A stretch of 14,319 nt of DNA. Origin: JBMSHD01 sp049416425 (GTDB lineage: Bacteria > Pseudomonadota > Gammaproteobacteria > Francisellales > Francisellaceae). Positions 1 to 6,797 of this stretch are shown piece by piece. The stretch spans positions 1-14,319 of the forward strand of contig JBMSHD010000055.1 of assembly GCA_049416425.1 (NCBI GenBank). Reading direction: 5' to 3'. The notes below the pieces were generated by a model. That model searched no databases. It was not told the DNA's origin and saw nothing but the letters and a program-made list of their open reading frames with translations. Every line of letters begins with the position of its first letter. Positions within the stretch are counted from its first letter, which is position 1. A program made the position numbers and the translations under genes.

Positions 1-120
1 ACAAAACGCTCGAGAAAGTAATAAATGCTAAATTTTAATAAGACAGCCCTGATGACCCACCAATTTTATTTTTGGTTCTTTGCATTATTTTCATTGAATA
101 GATAGCTAACCGGATTCCAC

Positions 121-1011
121 TCAACTGGCAAGCTTTGCCATTCCTAAAAGTCCAGCTGCTTTAGGATGATGCGCCAAAAGAATTTCCGTATCGCGCCCGA
201 TTGGCAATACACGCCGTTGAAATTGCTCACGCACAGGGTTTAACAGCATATCACCAACACTGATCAGCGCGCCACCAATAACGATGACCTCAGGTGCCAG
301 CATGTGTGTGATTGAGACAAGACCAGAACATAAGGCATAAATAAACTCATCGATGACGTGAAGCGTTTCCAGATCATCCTGAGAAAAGGCATAGATCAGA
401 TCTTCAACATTCAGCTTATCGTTTCGTTTAACACGACGAAAATTCCGCATCAGGCTGCTTGCAGAGGCATGTTGCTCCCAGGCACCAGGCACTAAGGCAT
501 TCGCATCACGATTTGTTTGATCAATTATCAGGTAACCGACTTCACCGGCTCCATGATGGAGCCCATGATACGGCTTTCCATCGATAATAATGGCACCACC
601 TATGCTGGTTCCAAGCGTGACAAATACAGCATTTTTATAGGGTTTCAAGGCTCCTTGCCACAACTCACCGATTGCCGCGGCGTTGACATCGTTTTCCATC
701 ACCACCGAAACCCCTGTCAATCTACTGAATTCTCCGGCTAATGGATAGTCAACCAAAGCCGCAACGTGTTGAGAACCACAGCTTATCTTTCCATTTTCAA
801 CCACACCGTGCGCGGCAATGCCAATGGCATCGATCGCATGGCTCTCAGCATCCTTCTTATAAATCGCCTCAAGCTTTTCTAAAATAGCCTCTCCACTGCT
901 TATATGACCTGTTGGAATCTGGTTTTGCATCAAAATAACTCCCTGTGTCGTCACCACTCCATATTTGATGTTGGTGCCTCCTAAGTCAACACACCATATA
1001 TTCTTGTTCAT
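121..1011 (-). CDS. ROK-family sugar kinase (BglK/N-acetylmannosamine kinase-like, no zinc motif)
   Basis: A 296-residue cytoplasmic ATP-dependent sugar kinase of the ROK family. The N-terminal phosphate loop DLGGTN is at residues 9-14. The segment ENDVNAAAIGE (106-116) carries the likely catalytic base D108, VTLGTSIGGA (131-140) is the second phosphate loop, and the ROK core GAGEVGY is at 154-160. The usual CxCGxxGCxE zinc cluster after this core is absent, and tyrosine stands where the zinc-ligand histidine normally lies; from memory this matches beta-glucoside kinases such as BglK, which also read AGEFGY. The substrate cannot be fixed from sequence; glucose, a beta-glucoside phospho-acceptor or an amino sugar are all possible. 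The start is supported by AAGGAT seven bases upstream of the ATG. It is divergent from zntB and no sugar transporter or hydrolase lies nearby. Confidence 0.85.
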   Translation of the reverse strand: MNKNIWCVDLGGTNIKYGVVTTQGVILMQNQIPTGHISSGEAILEKLEAIYKKDAESHAIDAIGIAAHGVVENGKISCGSQHVAALVDYPLAGEFSRLTGVSVVMENDVNAAAIGELWQGALKPYKNAVFVTLGTSIGGAIIIDGKPYHGLHHGAGEVGYLIIDQTNRDANALVPGAWEQHASASSLMRNFRRVKRNDKLNVEDLIYAFSQDDLETLHVIDEFIYALCSGLVSITHMLAPEVIVIGGALISVGDMLLNPVREQFQRRVLPIGRDTEILLAHHPKAAGLLGMAKLAS

Positions 1012-1077
1012 TGATGATCCTTATTTTTCATTTCCTATAAATCAAAGCTGTTCTGCTATAGTTAAATTACCTCGACC

Positions 1078-1091
1078 ATATTCAAGAATAT
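1078..1091. repeat. Inverted repeat abutting the zntB start codon
   Basis: ATATTC-AA-GAATAT is a perfect 6-bp inverted repeat with a 2-bp centre, ending two bases before the zntB ATG, where a ribosome binding site would normally be. A possible -10 element, TATAGT, lies upstream at 1057-1062 without a convincing -35. The repeat could be an operator in the 82-bp divergent region or simply AT-rich chance symmetry; the symmetry is seen, a function is inference. Confidence 0.4.
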
Positions 1092-1093
1092 CC

Positions 1094-2065
1094 ATGAGCA
1101 ACGCAAAAGACAAGATAAGAATTTATCGCCTGGATCGCAAAGGAAAAACCGAAATTCTGCCGGCTGATATCGATATTAAAAATCATTCTGATGAGCTTTT
1201 GTGGCTTCAGCTCCATCTCGATGGCGCAAAGTCCTACCTTAAAAAAAACAAACTGGTGCCTGATTATGCCATTGAAATTCTAAGCGCCAAAGAAACACGT
1301 CCAAGAGCCATCGTGCACGACAACACGCTGATCGCCACCTTCAGAGGCGTCAACTTAAATGTCGGCGCTGACCCTGAAGACATGGTCGCCATTCGAGTAT
1401 GGCTTCAGGAGAATCTCATCATCACCGTCAGCAAGCGTAAAATGTTATCCCTTGAAGACATAGAAGAACACCTGAAGAAAGGAACCGGTCCCATGGATAG
1501 TGGTGATTTCATCGAGCAGCTTTTATCCTTTATCACCGATAAATCGGTCGATGTCTGCACCGAGGTTGACGATGAAATCGATGCCATTGAAGATCAAAGC
1601 ATCAATAACCTGAAATCCACTTATGATAACTTTCATGGTTTAAGCATTTTAAGAAGACGGGTGATCATGCTCAAACGCTATCTTCTGCCTCAGCGCGAGG
1701 CCATTATGCGCATTCAGTTTGAAAAGTTAAGCTGGCTTGATCAAAGCAACCTTGTTCATCTACGTGAAATCGCCGATGCCAATATTCGGGTACTGGAAGA
1801 TCTGGATGCACTGCGCGATCGAATCAGTGTCATTCATGAAGAGAGCTTCGCTCTTTCTCAGGATCAGCTAAATAAGAAGATGTTTATCTTAGCCATCGTC
1901 AGCGTGATATTTCTGCCACTTGGTTTTATCACCGGGCTGTTAGGCATCAACGTAGGAGGTATTCCCGGTGCCAGCAGCAAATTCGCCTTCTATTTGGTAT
2001 GTGGTCTTCTGGCTTTGTTTATTCTTTTTCAGATATGGTTGATGAAGAAATTTAGAATTCTATAA
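1094..2065 (+). CDS. zntB: ZntB/CorA-family zinc (divalent cation) transporter
   Basis: A 323-residue inner-membrane protein of the CorA metal ion transporter family, close in length to E. coli ZntB (about 327). The reading frame is open upstream to 965, but residue similarity begins at the ATG at 1094, so I choose that start; the longer form would run into the divergent kinase. The first 250 residues form the cytoplasmic funnel, rich in acidic and charged helices (for example 155-168 and 232-250). Two C-terminal membrane helices lie at about 264-283 and 297-316. The pore-loop sequence GLLGINVGGIPG (281-292) has the GxN signature followed by GGIPG, which marks ZntB rather than Mg2+-selective CorA (GMN). 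ZntB proteins are homopentamers moving Zn2+; the direction (uptake or efflux) has been debated. No clear Shine-Dalgarno sequence precedes the start. A terminator follows the gene. Confidence 0.87.
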   Translation: MSNAKDKIRIYRLDRKGKTEILPADIDIKNHSDELLWLQLHLDGAKSYLKKNKLVPDYAIEILSAKETRPRAIVHDNTLIATFRGVNLNVGADPEDMVAIRVWLQENLIITVSKRKMLSLEDIEEHLKKGTGPMDSGDFIEQLLSFITDKSVDVCTEVDDEIDAIEDQSINNLKSTYDNFHGLSILRRRVIMLKRYLLPQREAIMRIQFEKLSWLDQSNLVHLREIADANIRVLEDLDALRDRISVIHEESFALSQDQLNKKMFILAIVSVIFLPLGFITGLLGINVGGIPGASSKFAFYLVCGLLALFILFQIWLMKKFRIL

Positions 2066-2070
2066 AATAA

Positions 2071-2103
2071 AAAAGCCCAATCACCAAAGATGATCAGGCT
2101 TTT
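2071..2103. terminator. Bidirectional rho-independent terminator between zntB and groEL
   Basis: AAAAGCC (2071-2077) pairs with GGCTTTT (2097-2103), and the inner ATCA/TGAT extends the stem across a small internal mismatch. On the forward strand the T-run is TTTTATT. On the reverse strand the hairpin is followed by TTTTTTATTTTAT, a better U-tract, so it probably ends the groES-groEL transcript as well as zntB. Confidence 0.8.
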
Positions 2104-2170
2104 ATTAAATGCGCAATAACGACTTTAAAAAGTCGAAAGAGAAAGATTTACATTTTTAGAACTCGGTGGC

Positions 2171-3823
2171 TTACATCATGCCAGGCATGCCGCCCATACC
2201 ACCCATTCCGCCCATGCCACCCATTCCGCCGGCATCGGCTTTGTCTTCTTTAATTTCAGCAACCATGGCTTCTGTTGTGATCATAAGACCGGCAACTGAA
2301 GCGGCATGTTGAAGTGCTGAGCGAGTTACCTTAGTTGGATCCAGGATACCCATATCAAGCATATCGCCATAGGTATCATTGGCGGCGTTGTAACCATAAC
2401 TTCCGTCTTTGGCACGAACATTGTTGACAACAACAGAGGCTTCACCACCGGCATTTCTGACGATTTGACGAAGTGGAGACTCCATGGCACGACGCATCAA
2501 AGCGATACCGTGATTTTGATCTTCATTGTCACCTTCCAGGTTATCCAAAGCTGCCTGAGCACGAAGAAGAGCGACACCACCACCGGCAACAACACCCTCT
2601 TCAACCGCCGCACGAGTGGCATGAAGCGCATCATCAACGCGGTCTTTTTTCTCCTTCATTTCAACTTCGGTGACAGCACCAACACGGATAACAGCAACAC
2701 CACCGGCCAGCTTAGCCAGACGCTCTTGCAGCTTCTCACGATCATAGTCAGATGTTGACTCTTCGATGTGTTTGCGAATTTGAGCAACGCGAGCATCGAT
2801 ATTGGCTTTTTGACCGGCGCCATCGATGATAGTCGTATCATCTTTGGTGATTTGAACGCGGCCAGCTGTACCCAAATGTTCAACAGAAGCCGATTCAAGT
2901 GTCAGACCAACTTCTTCAGCGATAACAGTAGCACCGGTTAGAATGGCGATATCTTCCAGCATGGCTTTTCTTCTGTCACCAAAACCAGGCGCCTTAACGG
3001 CGGCGACCTTAACGATGCCGCGGATGTTATTGACAACCAGAGTCGCCAGCGCTTCACCTTCAACATCTTCGGCGATAATCAAAAGCGGCTTACCAGATTT
3101 GGCAACACCTTCCAATACCGGCAGTAAATCACGAATATTGGAGATCTTCTTATCGACGATCAGAATATAAGGATTCTCAAGCTCAGCGGTCATGTTTTCC
3201 TGATTGGTAGCAAAATAAGGAGACAGATAACCACGGTCAAACTGCATACCCTCAACGACATCAAGTTCATCTTCGAAACCTTTGCCTTCTTCAACGGTAA
3301 TCACTCCTTCTGAACCGACTTTAGCCATGGCTTCAGCGATGATTTTACCAACGGTGGCATCGGAGTTGGCAGAGATAGTACCAACCTGCTCAATGGCTTT
3401 GTTATCGGTACAAGGCTTGGAAAGCTCTTTCAAGGCCTCAACGGCTTTGATTGTAGCCTTGTCGATACCACGCTTAAGATCCATTGGATTCATGCCGGCT
3501 GTGACCGATTTCAAACCTTCCTGAAGGATAGCCTGAGCCAGAACCGTTGCTGTCGTTGTGCCATCACCGGCGATATCAGCTGTTTTTGAAGCGACTTCCT
3601 TGACCATTTGCGCACCCATGTTGGCAAATTTGTCTTGAAGCTCAATATCTTTAGCCACGGTAACACCATCTTTGGTGATGGCAGGCGCACCAAATGATTT
3701 ATCAAGAACAACGTTACGACCTTTAGGGCCAAGTGTGACTTTAACCGCATCGGCTAGAGTGTTAACGCCTTCCAGCATACGAGTGCGTGCATCGTGTGAA
3801 AATACAATTTCTTTTGCAGCCAT
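2171..3823 (-). CDS. groL: Chaperonin GroEL (60 kDa, HSP60)
   Basis: A 550-residue group I chaperonin, near the E. coli length of 548. It forms the tetradecameric double ring that folds proteins in the cytoplasm in ATP-driven cycles with GroES. The N-terminus aligns without gaps to E. coli GroEL as I remember it. Visible landmarks are the VTLGPKGRNV nucleotide loop at residues 29-38, DGTTT at about 87-91, the apical-domain stretch KISNIRDLLPVLE, the ALHATRAAVEEGVVAGGG equatorial segment, and the flexible C-terminal tail of GGM repeats ending in PGMM. It lies 53 bp downstream of groES and is expected to be co-transcribed with it from the sigma32 promoter upstream of groES. No irregularity is seen. 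Confidence 0.99.
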   Translation of the reverse strand: MAAKEIVFSHDARTRMLEGVNTLADAVKVTLGPKGRNVVLDKSFGAPAITKDGVTVAKDIELQDKFANMGAQMVKEVASKTADIAGDGTTTATVLAQAILQEGLKSVTAGMNPMDLKRGIDKATIKAVEALKELSKPCTDNKAIEQVGTISANSDATVGKIIAEAMAKVGSEGVITVEEGKGFEDELDVVEGMQFDRGYLSPYFATNQENMTAELENPYILIVDKKISNIRDLLPVLEGVAKSGKPLLIIAEDVEGEALATLVVNNIRGIVKVAAVKAPGFGDRRKAMLEDIAILTGATVIAEEVGLTLESASVEHLGTAGRVQITKDDTTIIDGAGQKANIDARVAQIRKHIEESTSDYDREKLQERLAKLAGGVAVIRVGAVTEVEMKEKKDRVDDALHATRAAVEEGVVAGGGVALLRAQAALDNLEGDNEDQNHGIALMRRAMESPLRQIVRNAGGEASVVVNNVRAKDGSYGYNAANDTYGDMLDMGILDPTKVTRSALQHAASVAGLMITTEAMVAEIKEDKADAGGMGGMGGMGGMGGMPGMM

Positions 3824-3876
3824 TTTATTTTCCTTTATTTATTGTTAAATTTAAAAATTATACTTAAGTTTTACTA

Positions 3877-4170
3877 TCATGCTTGTTCGATGACGCCAAG
3901 AATATCTTCTTCTTTCATCATCAAAAGATCTTCACCGTCAACCTTGACTTCAGTACCGGCATATTTGCCAAACAATACTTTGTCACCAACTTTAACGTCC
4001 AAAGCGCGAACAGAGCCATCTTTAAGGATACGACCATTGCCAGCAGCGATGATTTCACCCTGCATTGGTTTTTCCTGTGCGCTGCCAGGCAGCACAATGC
4101 CACCGGCCGTTTTTGTTTCTTCTTCAGCACGACGAACTAAAACTCTGTCATGTAATGGGCGAATAGCCAT
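3877..4170 (-). CDS. groS: Co-chaperonin GroES (10 kDa)
   Basis: A 97-residue heptameric lid of the GroEL chamber. The opening IRPLHDRVLVRR, the mobile loop ETKTAGGIVLPGSA with its IVL contact tripeptide at residues 25-27, and the roof segment around GNGRI are all canonical. The length equals that of E. coli GroES. A strong Shine-Dalgarno AAGGAGT lies nine bases before the ATG. It is the first gene of the groES-groEL operon, with a recognisable heat-shock promoter upstream and a palindrome in the leader. Confidence 0.99.
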   Translation of the reverse strand: MAIRPLHDRVLVRRAEEETKTAGGIVLPGSAQEKPMQGEIIAAGNGRILKDGSVRALDVKVGDKVLFGKYAGTEVKVDGEDLLMMKEEDILGVIEQA

Positions 4171-4205
4171 TTGAGTTACTCCTTATTGTTTACCGATTTT
4201 CGATC

Positions 4206-4224
4206 ATACCTCAAAACGAGGTAT
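4206..4224 (-). repeat. Perfect inverted repeat in the groES leader
   Basis: ATACCTC and GAGGTAT form a 7-bp perfect stem around a 5-base loop, between the -10 element and the ribosome binding site of groES, so it lies in the predicted 5' leader. It is not the HrcA CIRCE element, whose arms are TTAGCACTC/GAGTGCTAA with a 9-base spacer. It may be an mRNA stem affecting translation or stability, or an operator for another regulator. Confidence 0.55.
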
Positions 4225-4244
4225 TTTGTTGATTTGCAGCTGAG

Positions 4245-4273
4245 TAAATGGTGCCGTGTACGTTGATTTCAAG
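4245..4273 (-). promoter_or_regulatory. Sigma32 (RpoH) heat-shock promoter of groES-groEL
   Basis: Reading the reverse strand, CTTGAAA (4273-4267) is followed after 13 bases by CACCATTTA (4253-4245). This fits the RpoH consensus CTTGAAA with a 13-15 bp spacer and CCCCATnT, with one mismatch in the -10 block. The -10 end lies about 75 bp upstream of the groES start, giving a leader of roughly 65-70 bases. The DNA upstream of the -35 is very A/T rich and could act as an UP element. Confidence 0.88.
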
Positions 4274-4303
4274 AAAAAATATCATTTTTTTTGAATATTT
4301 TTA
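4274..4303 (-). terminator. Possible weak terminator after the KfrA-like gene
   Basis: AAAAATAT (4275-4282) and ATATTTTT (4295-4302) form an 8-bp all-A/T inverted repeat with a 12-base loop, followed on the reverse strand by a short T-run. It could partly separate the 4330-5175 gene from the heat-shock operon, but an all-A/T stem is weak and the same tract may instead be an UP element of the sigma32 promoter. Confidence 0.3.
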
Positions 4304-4329
4304 TCCTCAACTCTAATTTTGGTTATTTT

Positions 4330-5175
4330 TCAAACCGTCTTATTTTCCAGATAGCTCTTTATTAACGACAATTCTTTGGAAATAACGAATTTGTTGCGAA
4401 TCAGCAAGTTGACCGTTTTAAGTTCGAAGTCATCAAGCATCCATAGTCGCGTGGTAAAATCATAAACAGCATTGGCTTTAAGATGAATGCTTCTTAGCCC
4501 CTTATGCAATTCTCGAGTCAGCGAATGAGTCGCCGGCACGCGAATGACGATCTGTTTTTTTTCGGGATCAAAAACAGCCAGACATTCACCTTCGAGCAAA
4601 GATAACTGCGTCTGATAATCGCGAAATTTTGGCGCTGGCAGCTCATCAGTCTGATCGTGCTGATAGTTCTTTTTGCCATTTTCAAGGTTCTGATATTTTT
4701 GCGACAATTGATAATAGGCCTCTTCCAGTCGTCTAAACTGCTGATTCAGCTCATCAAATCGCCCCTTGATGCCATAATATTTAACCTCAAGATGATCATT
4801 AAGCAGACGTGTTTTTTTTAGCTCCGTCGTCAAGTCTTGAATCTTTGACTCGATCTCATCCTCTACATAATGCATGATGGCCGCACTTAAGTTCAAAGCC
4901 AGATGTTGATGCTCTTCGGGCAGATGGCGGCTGACATGCTCATCGATTAAGCCCATCAGCGCTTTCGGTTTTTTCAGACTGGATCCATCGATATGCTCTT
5001 TTTTCGCGATCTCAATGGCCTGTGACGGATTGCTTTTATAGAGAAGTACCTTATCGGCAAGCTCGACGTAGGAGCAAGGCATCGACAACAGATTTCGAAC
5101 CCCGGCAATCGTAATCTCATCGCCATCGCGATTGATCATCTGACATATGGTGTTGACTTGATCCTGGGTTACCAT
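4330..5175 (-). CDS. Coiled-coil protein with KfrA-like N-terminal region, function unknown
   Basis: A 281-residue soluble protein that I do not recognise as a named gene. Residues 2-50 (VTQDQVNTICQMINRDG, then ITIAGVRNLL) resemble the helix-turn-helix start of KfrA-type DNA-binding proteins: V at 7, G at 18, T at 22, VR at 26-27 and a serine-containing turn. Residues about 105-167 are rich in E, K, Q and L with heptad-like spacing, consistent with a long coiled coil. A polar linker follows (168-185), then a compact C-terminal region (190-281) including FDPEKKQIVIRVP and VYDFTTRLWMLD. No signal peptide or membrane segment is seen. KfrA proteins are usually plasmid-associated alpha-helical DNA-binding proteins, so a chromosomal copy next to groES is unexpected. 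The start has only a modest AGGT upstream. Domain assignment is by eye and tentative. Confidence 0.6.
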   Translation of the reverse strand: MVTQDQVNTICQMINRDGDEITIAGVRNLLSMPCSYVELADKVLLYKSNPSQAIEIAKKEHIDGSSLKKPKALMGLIDEHVSRHLPEEHQHLALNLSAAIMHYVEDEIESKIQDLTTELKKTRLLNDHLEVKYYGIKGRFDELNQQFRRLEEAYYQLSQKYQNLENGKKNYQHDQTDELPAPKFRDYQTQLSLLEGECLAVFDPEKKQIVIRVPATHSLTRELHKGLRSIHLKANAVYDFTTRLWMLDDFELKTVNLLIRNKFVISKELSLIKSYLENKTV

Positions 5176-5259
5176 GATTTTTATCTACCTGTTGTGCTTG
5201 TTGGTATTTCAGTTTATAGCGCCTTAAACAAACGATCGAGGACATCCTAACGCATTCAT

Positions 5260-5466
5260 TCAACGTAGGACCTTATAGGCCAATCTCAGTGCATTCTTTT
5301 CCTGTTCCGAGAGTTTGGTTGACTTGGCGTAAATGGTAATTAAAAATCGGGCAATCTCGGCAATATAGGCCAAATCAACCGCCTCTTCAGCAATCATGCC
5401 ATCAAAAGCCATGGCCGCATTGGCAATGAACTCTAATTCTTCTTCGGATAAGTGCGTTTGTGCCAT
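5260..5466 (-). CDS. Small helical protein of unknown function downstream of map
   Basis: I choose the ATG at 5466, giving 68 residues (MAQTHLSEEELEFI to LAYKVLR). The frame stays open upstream to 5511, but those 15 extra residues are almost all K, R, W and Y and lie inside the end of map, so they look like read-through of map codons. The product is acidic at the N-terminus and appears all-helical, with two likely amphipathic helices (7-47 and 52-66) separated by KSTKLSEQE. It starts seven bases after the map stop and has no good Shine-Dalgarno, which suggests translational coupling to map. No domain is recognised; it may be a small structural or regulatory partner. Confidence 0.6.
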   Translation of the reverse strand: MAQTHLSEEELEFIANAAMAFDGMIAEEAVDLAYIAEIARFLITIYAKSTKLSEQEKNALRLAYKVLR

Positions 5467-5473
5467 GATGTTT

Positions 5474-6337
5474 TTATACCGCTTTCGCCGTTTCCACCTT
5501 TTTTGCTTCAACTTTTGCCAGATAACCTCGCTCTTCCTCTCTCAAGGTCAGAACCTCAAATCCGCTGTCAGTGACCAAAATGGTGTGCTCCCATTGCGCC
5601 GAGAGTGAGCGGTCTTTGGTGATCGCCGTCCAGCCATCTTTAAGGATCGTGGTGCCCTTTTTCCCCATGTTGATCATAGGTTCTATGGTGAAAATCATGC
5701 CTGGTTTCATCTCAACATCTAGACGATTTAACTCATGCTTGTTAACAGGCACATAGTGCAATACCTGAGGATCTTCATGGAATTTACGACCGATGCCGTG
5801 ACCGCAGAAAGTCTCGACCACCGAGTAACGATTAGCATGTGCATGAGTATCGATCGCTTTAGCGATATCAAGAAACGTATGACCAGGCTTGACCACGGCA
5901 ATACCACGCCACATACACGCATAAGTCACATCGATGAGCTTTTGTGCCGCTTTGGCTTTGGCGGCATCGGCGGCTTTCATCGTATCGACATCACCGACTA
6001 GAAACATCTTGCTGGTATCACCGTGGTAGCCGTCTTTGATCACCGTAATATCGATGTTGATGATATCGCCGTTTTTAAGCTTTTTATCACCAGGGATGCC
6101 ATGACAGACCACATGATTTATGGAGGTGCAGATTGATTTGGGAAATCCGCCGTAATTCAAAGGTGCCGGTATTGCCTTTTGCACATCGACGATATAATCA
6201 TGACAGCGGCTATTGAGCTCATCGGTGGTGATGCCGGCAACGACGAAAGGCGTGATCATGTCAAGCACCTCGGCCGCCAGCCTTCCGGCTACCCGCATTT
6301 TCTCGATTTCCACTGCTGTTTTAATAATGATTGCCAT
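5474..6337 (-). CDS. map: Methionine aminopeptidase, type I
   Basis: A 287-residue cytoplasmic metalloprotease that removes the initiator methionine from nascent proteins with small second residues. I start at the ATG at 6337 (MAIIIKTAVEIEKMRVAG), as in the family; the frame is open for 29 more codons but those do not fit. The five metal ligands are present: D96 (NIDIT), D107 (HGDTS), H180 (GHGIGR), E219 (FTIEP) and E250 (QWEHTI), with H79 in VCHGIP. The D107-H180 spacing is about ten residues longer than I recall for E. coli, owing to an alanine/lysine-rich stretch near 117-135. The C-terminus is also extended by an alanine/lysine-rich tail. A weak candidate promoter is TTTTGA (6426-6421), 17 bp, TATACA (6403-6398). 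Confidence 0.96.
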   Translation of the reverse strand: MAIIIKTAVEIEKMRVAGRLAAEVLDMITPFVVAGITTDELNSRCHDYIVDVQKAIPAPLNYGGFPKSICTSINHVVCHGIPGDKKLKNGDIINIDITVIKDGYHGDTSKMFLVGDVDTMKAADAAKAKAAQKLIDVTYACMWRGIAVVKPGHTFLDIAKAIDTHAHANRYSVVETFCGHGIGRKFHEDPQVLHYVPVNKHELNRLDVEMKPGMIFTIEPMINMGKKGTTILKDGWTAITKDRSLSAQWEHTILVTDSGFEVLTLREEERGYLAKVEAKKVETAKAV

Positions 6338-6464
6338 GAGCTTAAATGAGTACACATTGTCTATTTTTTGACACATCATAATCAATATCGATACAAATGT
6401 ATAGCGTAAAGCGGCTATTTTCAAAATTTTTCAATCTTAGGCTAGACAAAGTCATCTCAGTCAT

Positions 6465-6502
6465 GTACTGTTGTAGCAATACAAACTTGATTGCTATCAA
6501 CA
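6465..6502. promoter_or_regulatory. Candidate operator: inverted repeats upstream of trpR-like gene
   Basis: TGTTGTAGCAAT (6469-6480) and ATTGCTATCAACA (6490-6502) form an inverted repeat of 12 paired bases with one bulged base and a 9-base centre, ending four bases before the trpR ATG. Overlapping its left arm, GTACTGTTGTAGCAATAC (6465-6482) shares the GTACT half-site and outer symmetry of the E. coli trp operator (6 of 9 pairs). The position suits autorepression, but which regulator binds is inference. Confidence 0.4.
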
Positions 6503-6506
6503 ACCT

Positions 6507-6770
6507 ATGGAAAATAACTGGGACAGACTGGTGCAGCTTTTAACAGAGATTCAGTCACCACAACAGATGAGCGCTATGCTCGACTATCTGCTGACGATGG
6601 ACGAGAAGCATCAACTGGCAAATCGTCTGGCGCTGACGGAATTGATGCTAAATGGGCAGATGCCACAACGAGAAATTGCTAAAAATCTCAATATCAGCAT
6701 CAGCACAGTTACACGCTGTTCCAACGCTCTAAAGCATCTAGATGATGAACTAAAGAGCCATTTCAAATGA
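6507..6770 (+). CDS. TrpR-family transcriptional repressor
   Basis: An 87-residue all-helical DNA-binding protein matching the Trp repressor family, shorter at both ends than E. coli TrpR (108). The helix-turn-helix is QREIAKNLNISISTVTRCSNALK at residues 54-76. Aligned without gaps to E. coli, tryptophan-contact residues T44, R54, T81 and R84 correspond to T30, R40, T67 and R70, while S88 is replaced by A74 and G85 by C71. The corepressor may therefore be tryptophan or a relative of it, and specificity is not certain. No Shine-Dalgarno is visible; the start abuts a strong inverted repeat, and no trp biosynthesis gene is in the window. It is divergent from map and 27 bp upstream of a GNAT gene in the same orientation. 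Confidence 0.82.
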   Translation: MENNWDRLVQLLTEIQSPQQMSAMLDYLLTMDEKHQLANRLALTELMLNGQMPQREIAKNLNISISTVTRCSNALKHLDDELKSHFK

Positions 6771-6797
6771 GCTTATAAACCAAAACGGAGTATCGCT

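Noticed and set aside
59..76. ACCAA/TTGGT inverted repeat downstream of the ROK kinase as a terminator
   Set aside because: The stem is only five pairs with no G/C-rich core and no T-run after it; the 1-120 region otherwise shows no gene or RNA.
965..1093. Longer zntB start giving 366 residues
   Set aside because: The extra 43 codons overlap the divergent kinase start region and read as low-complexity sequence; ZntB similarity and normal length begin at 1094.
2465..3524. Several 66-97 codon forward-strand open frames across groEL
   Set aside because: They lie opposite strongly conserved groEL codons, have low-complexity compositions and no ribosome sites; they are shadow frames.
4206..4224. 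groES leader palindrome as a CIRCE/HrcA site
   Set aside because: Arm sequence, arm length and loop length all differ from CIRCE.
6338..6424. 29-codon N-terminal extension of map
   Set aside because: It lies upstream of the canonical MAIxIKT-type start and has no family similarity; it more likely holds the promoter and leader.
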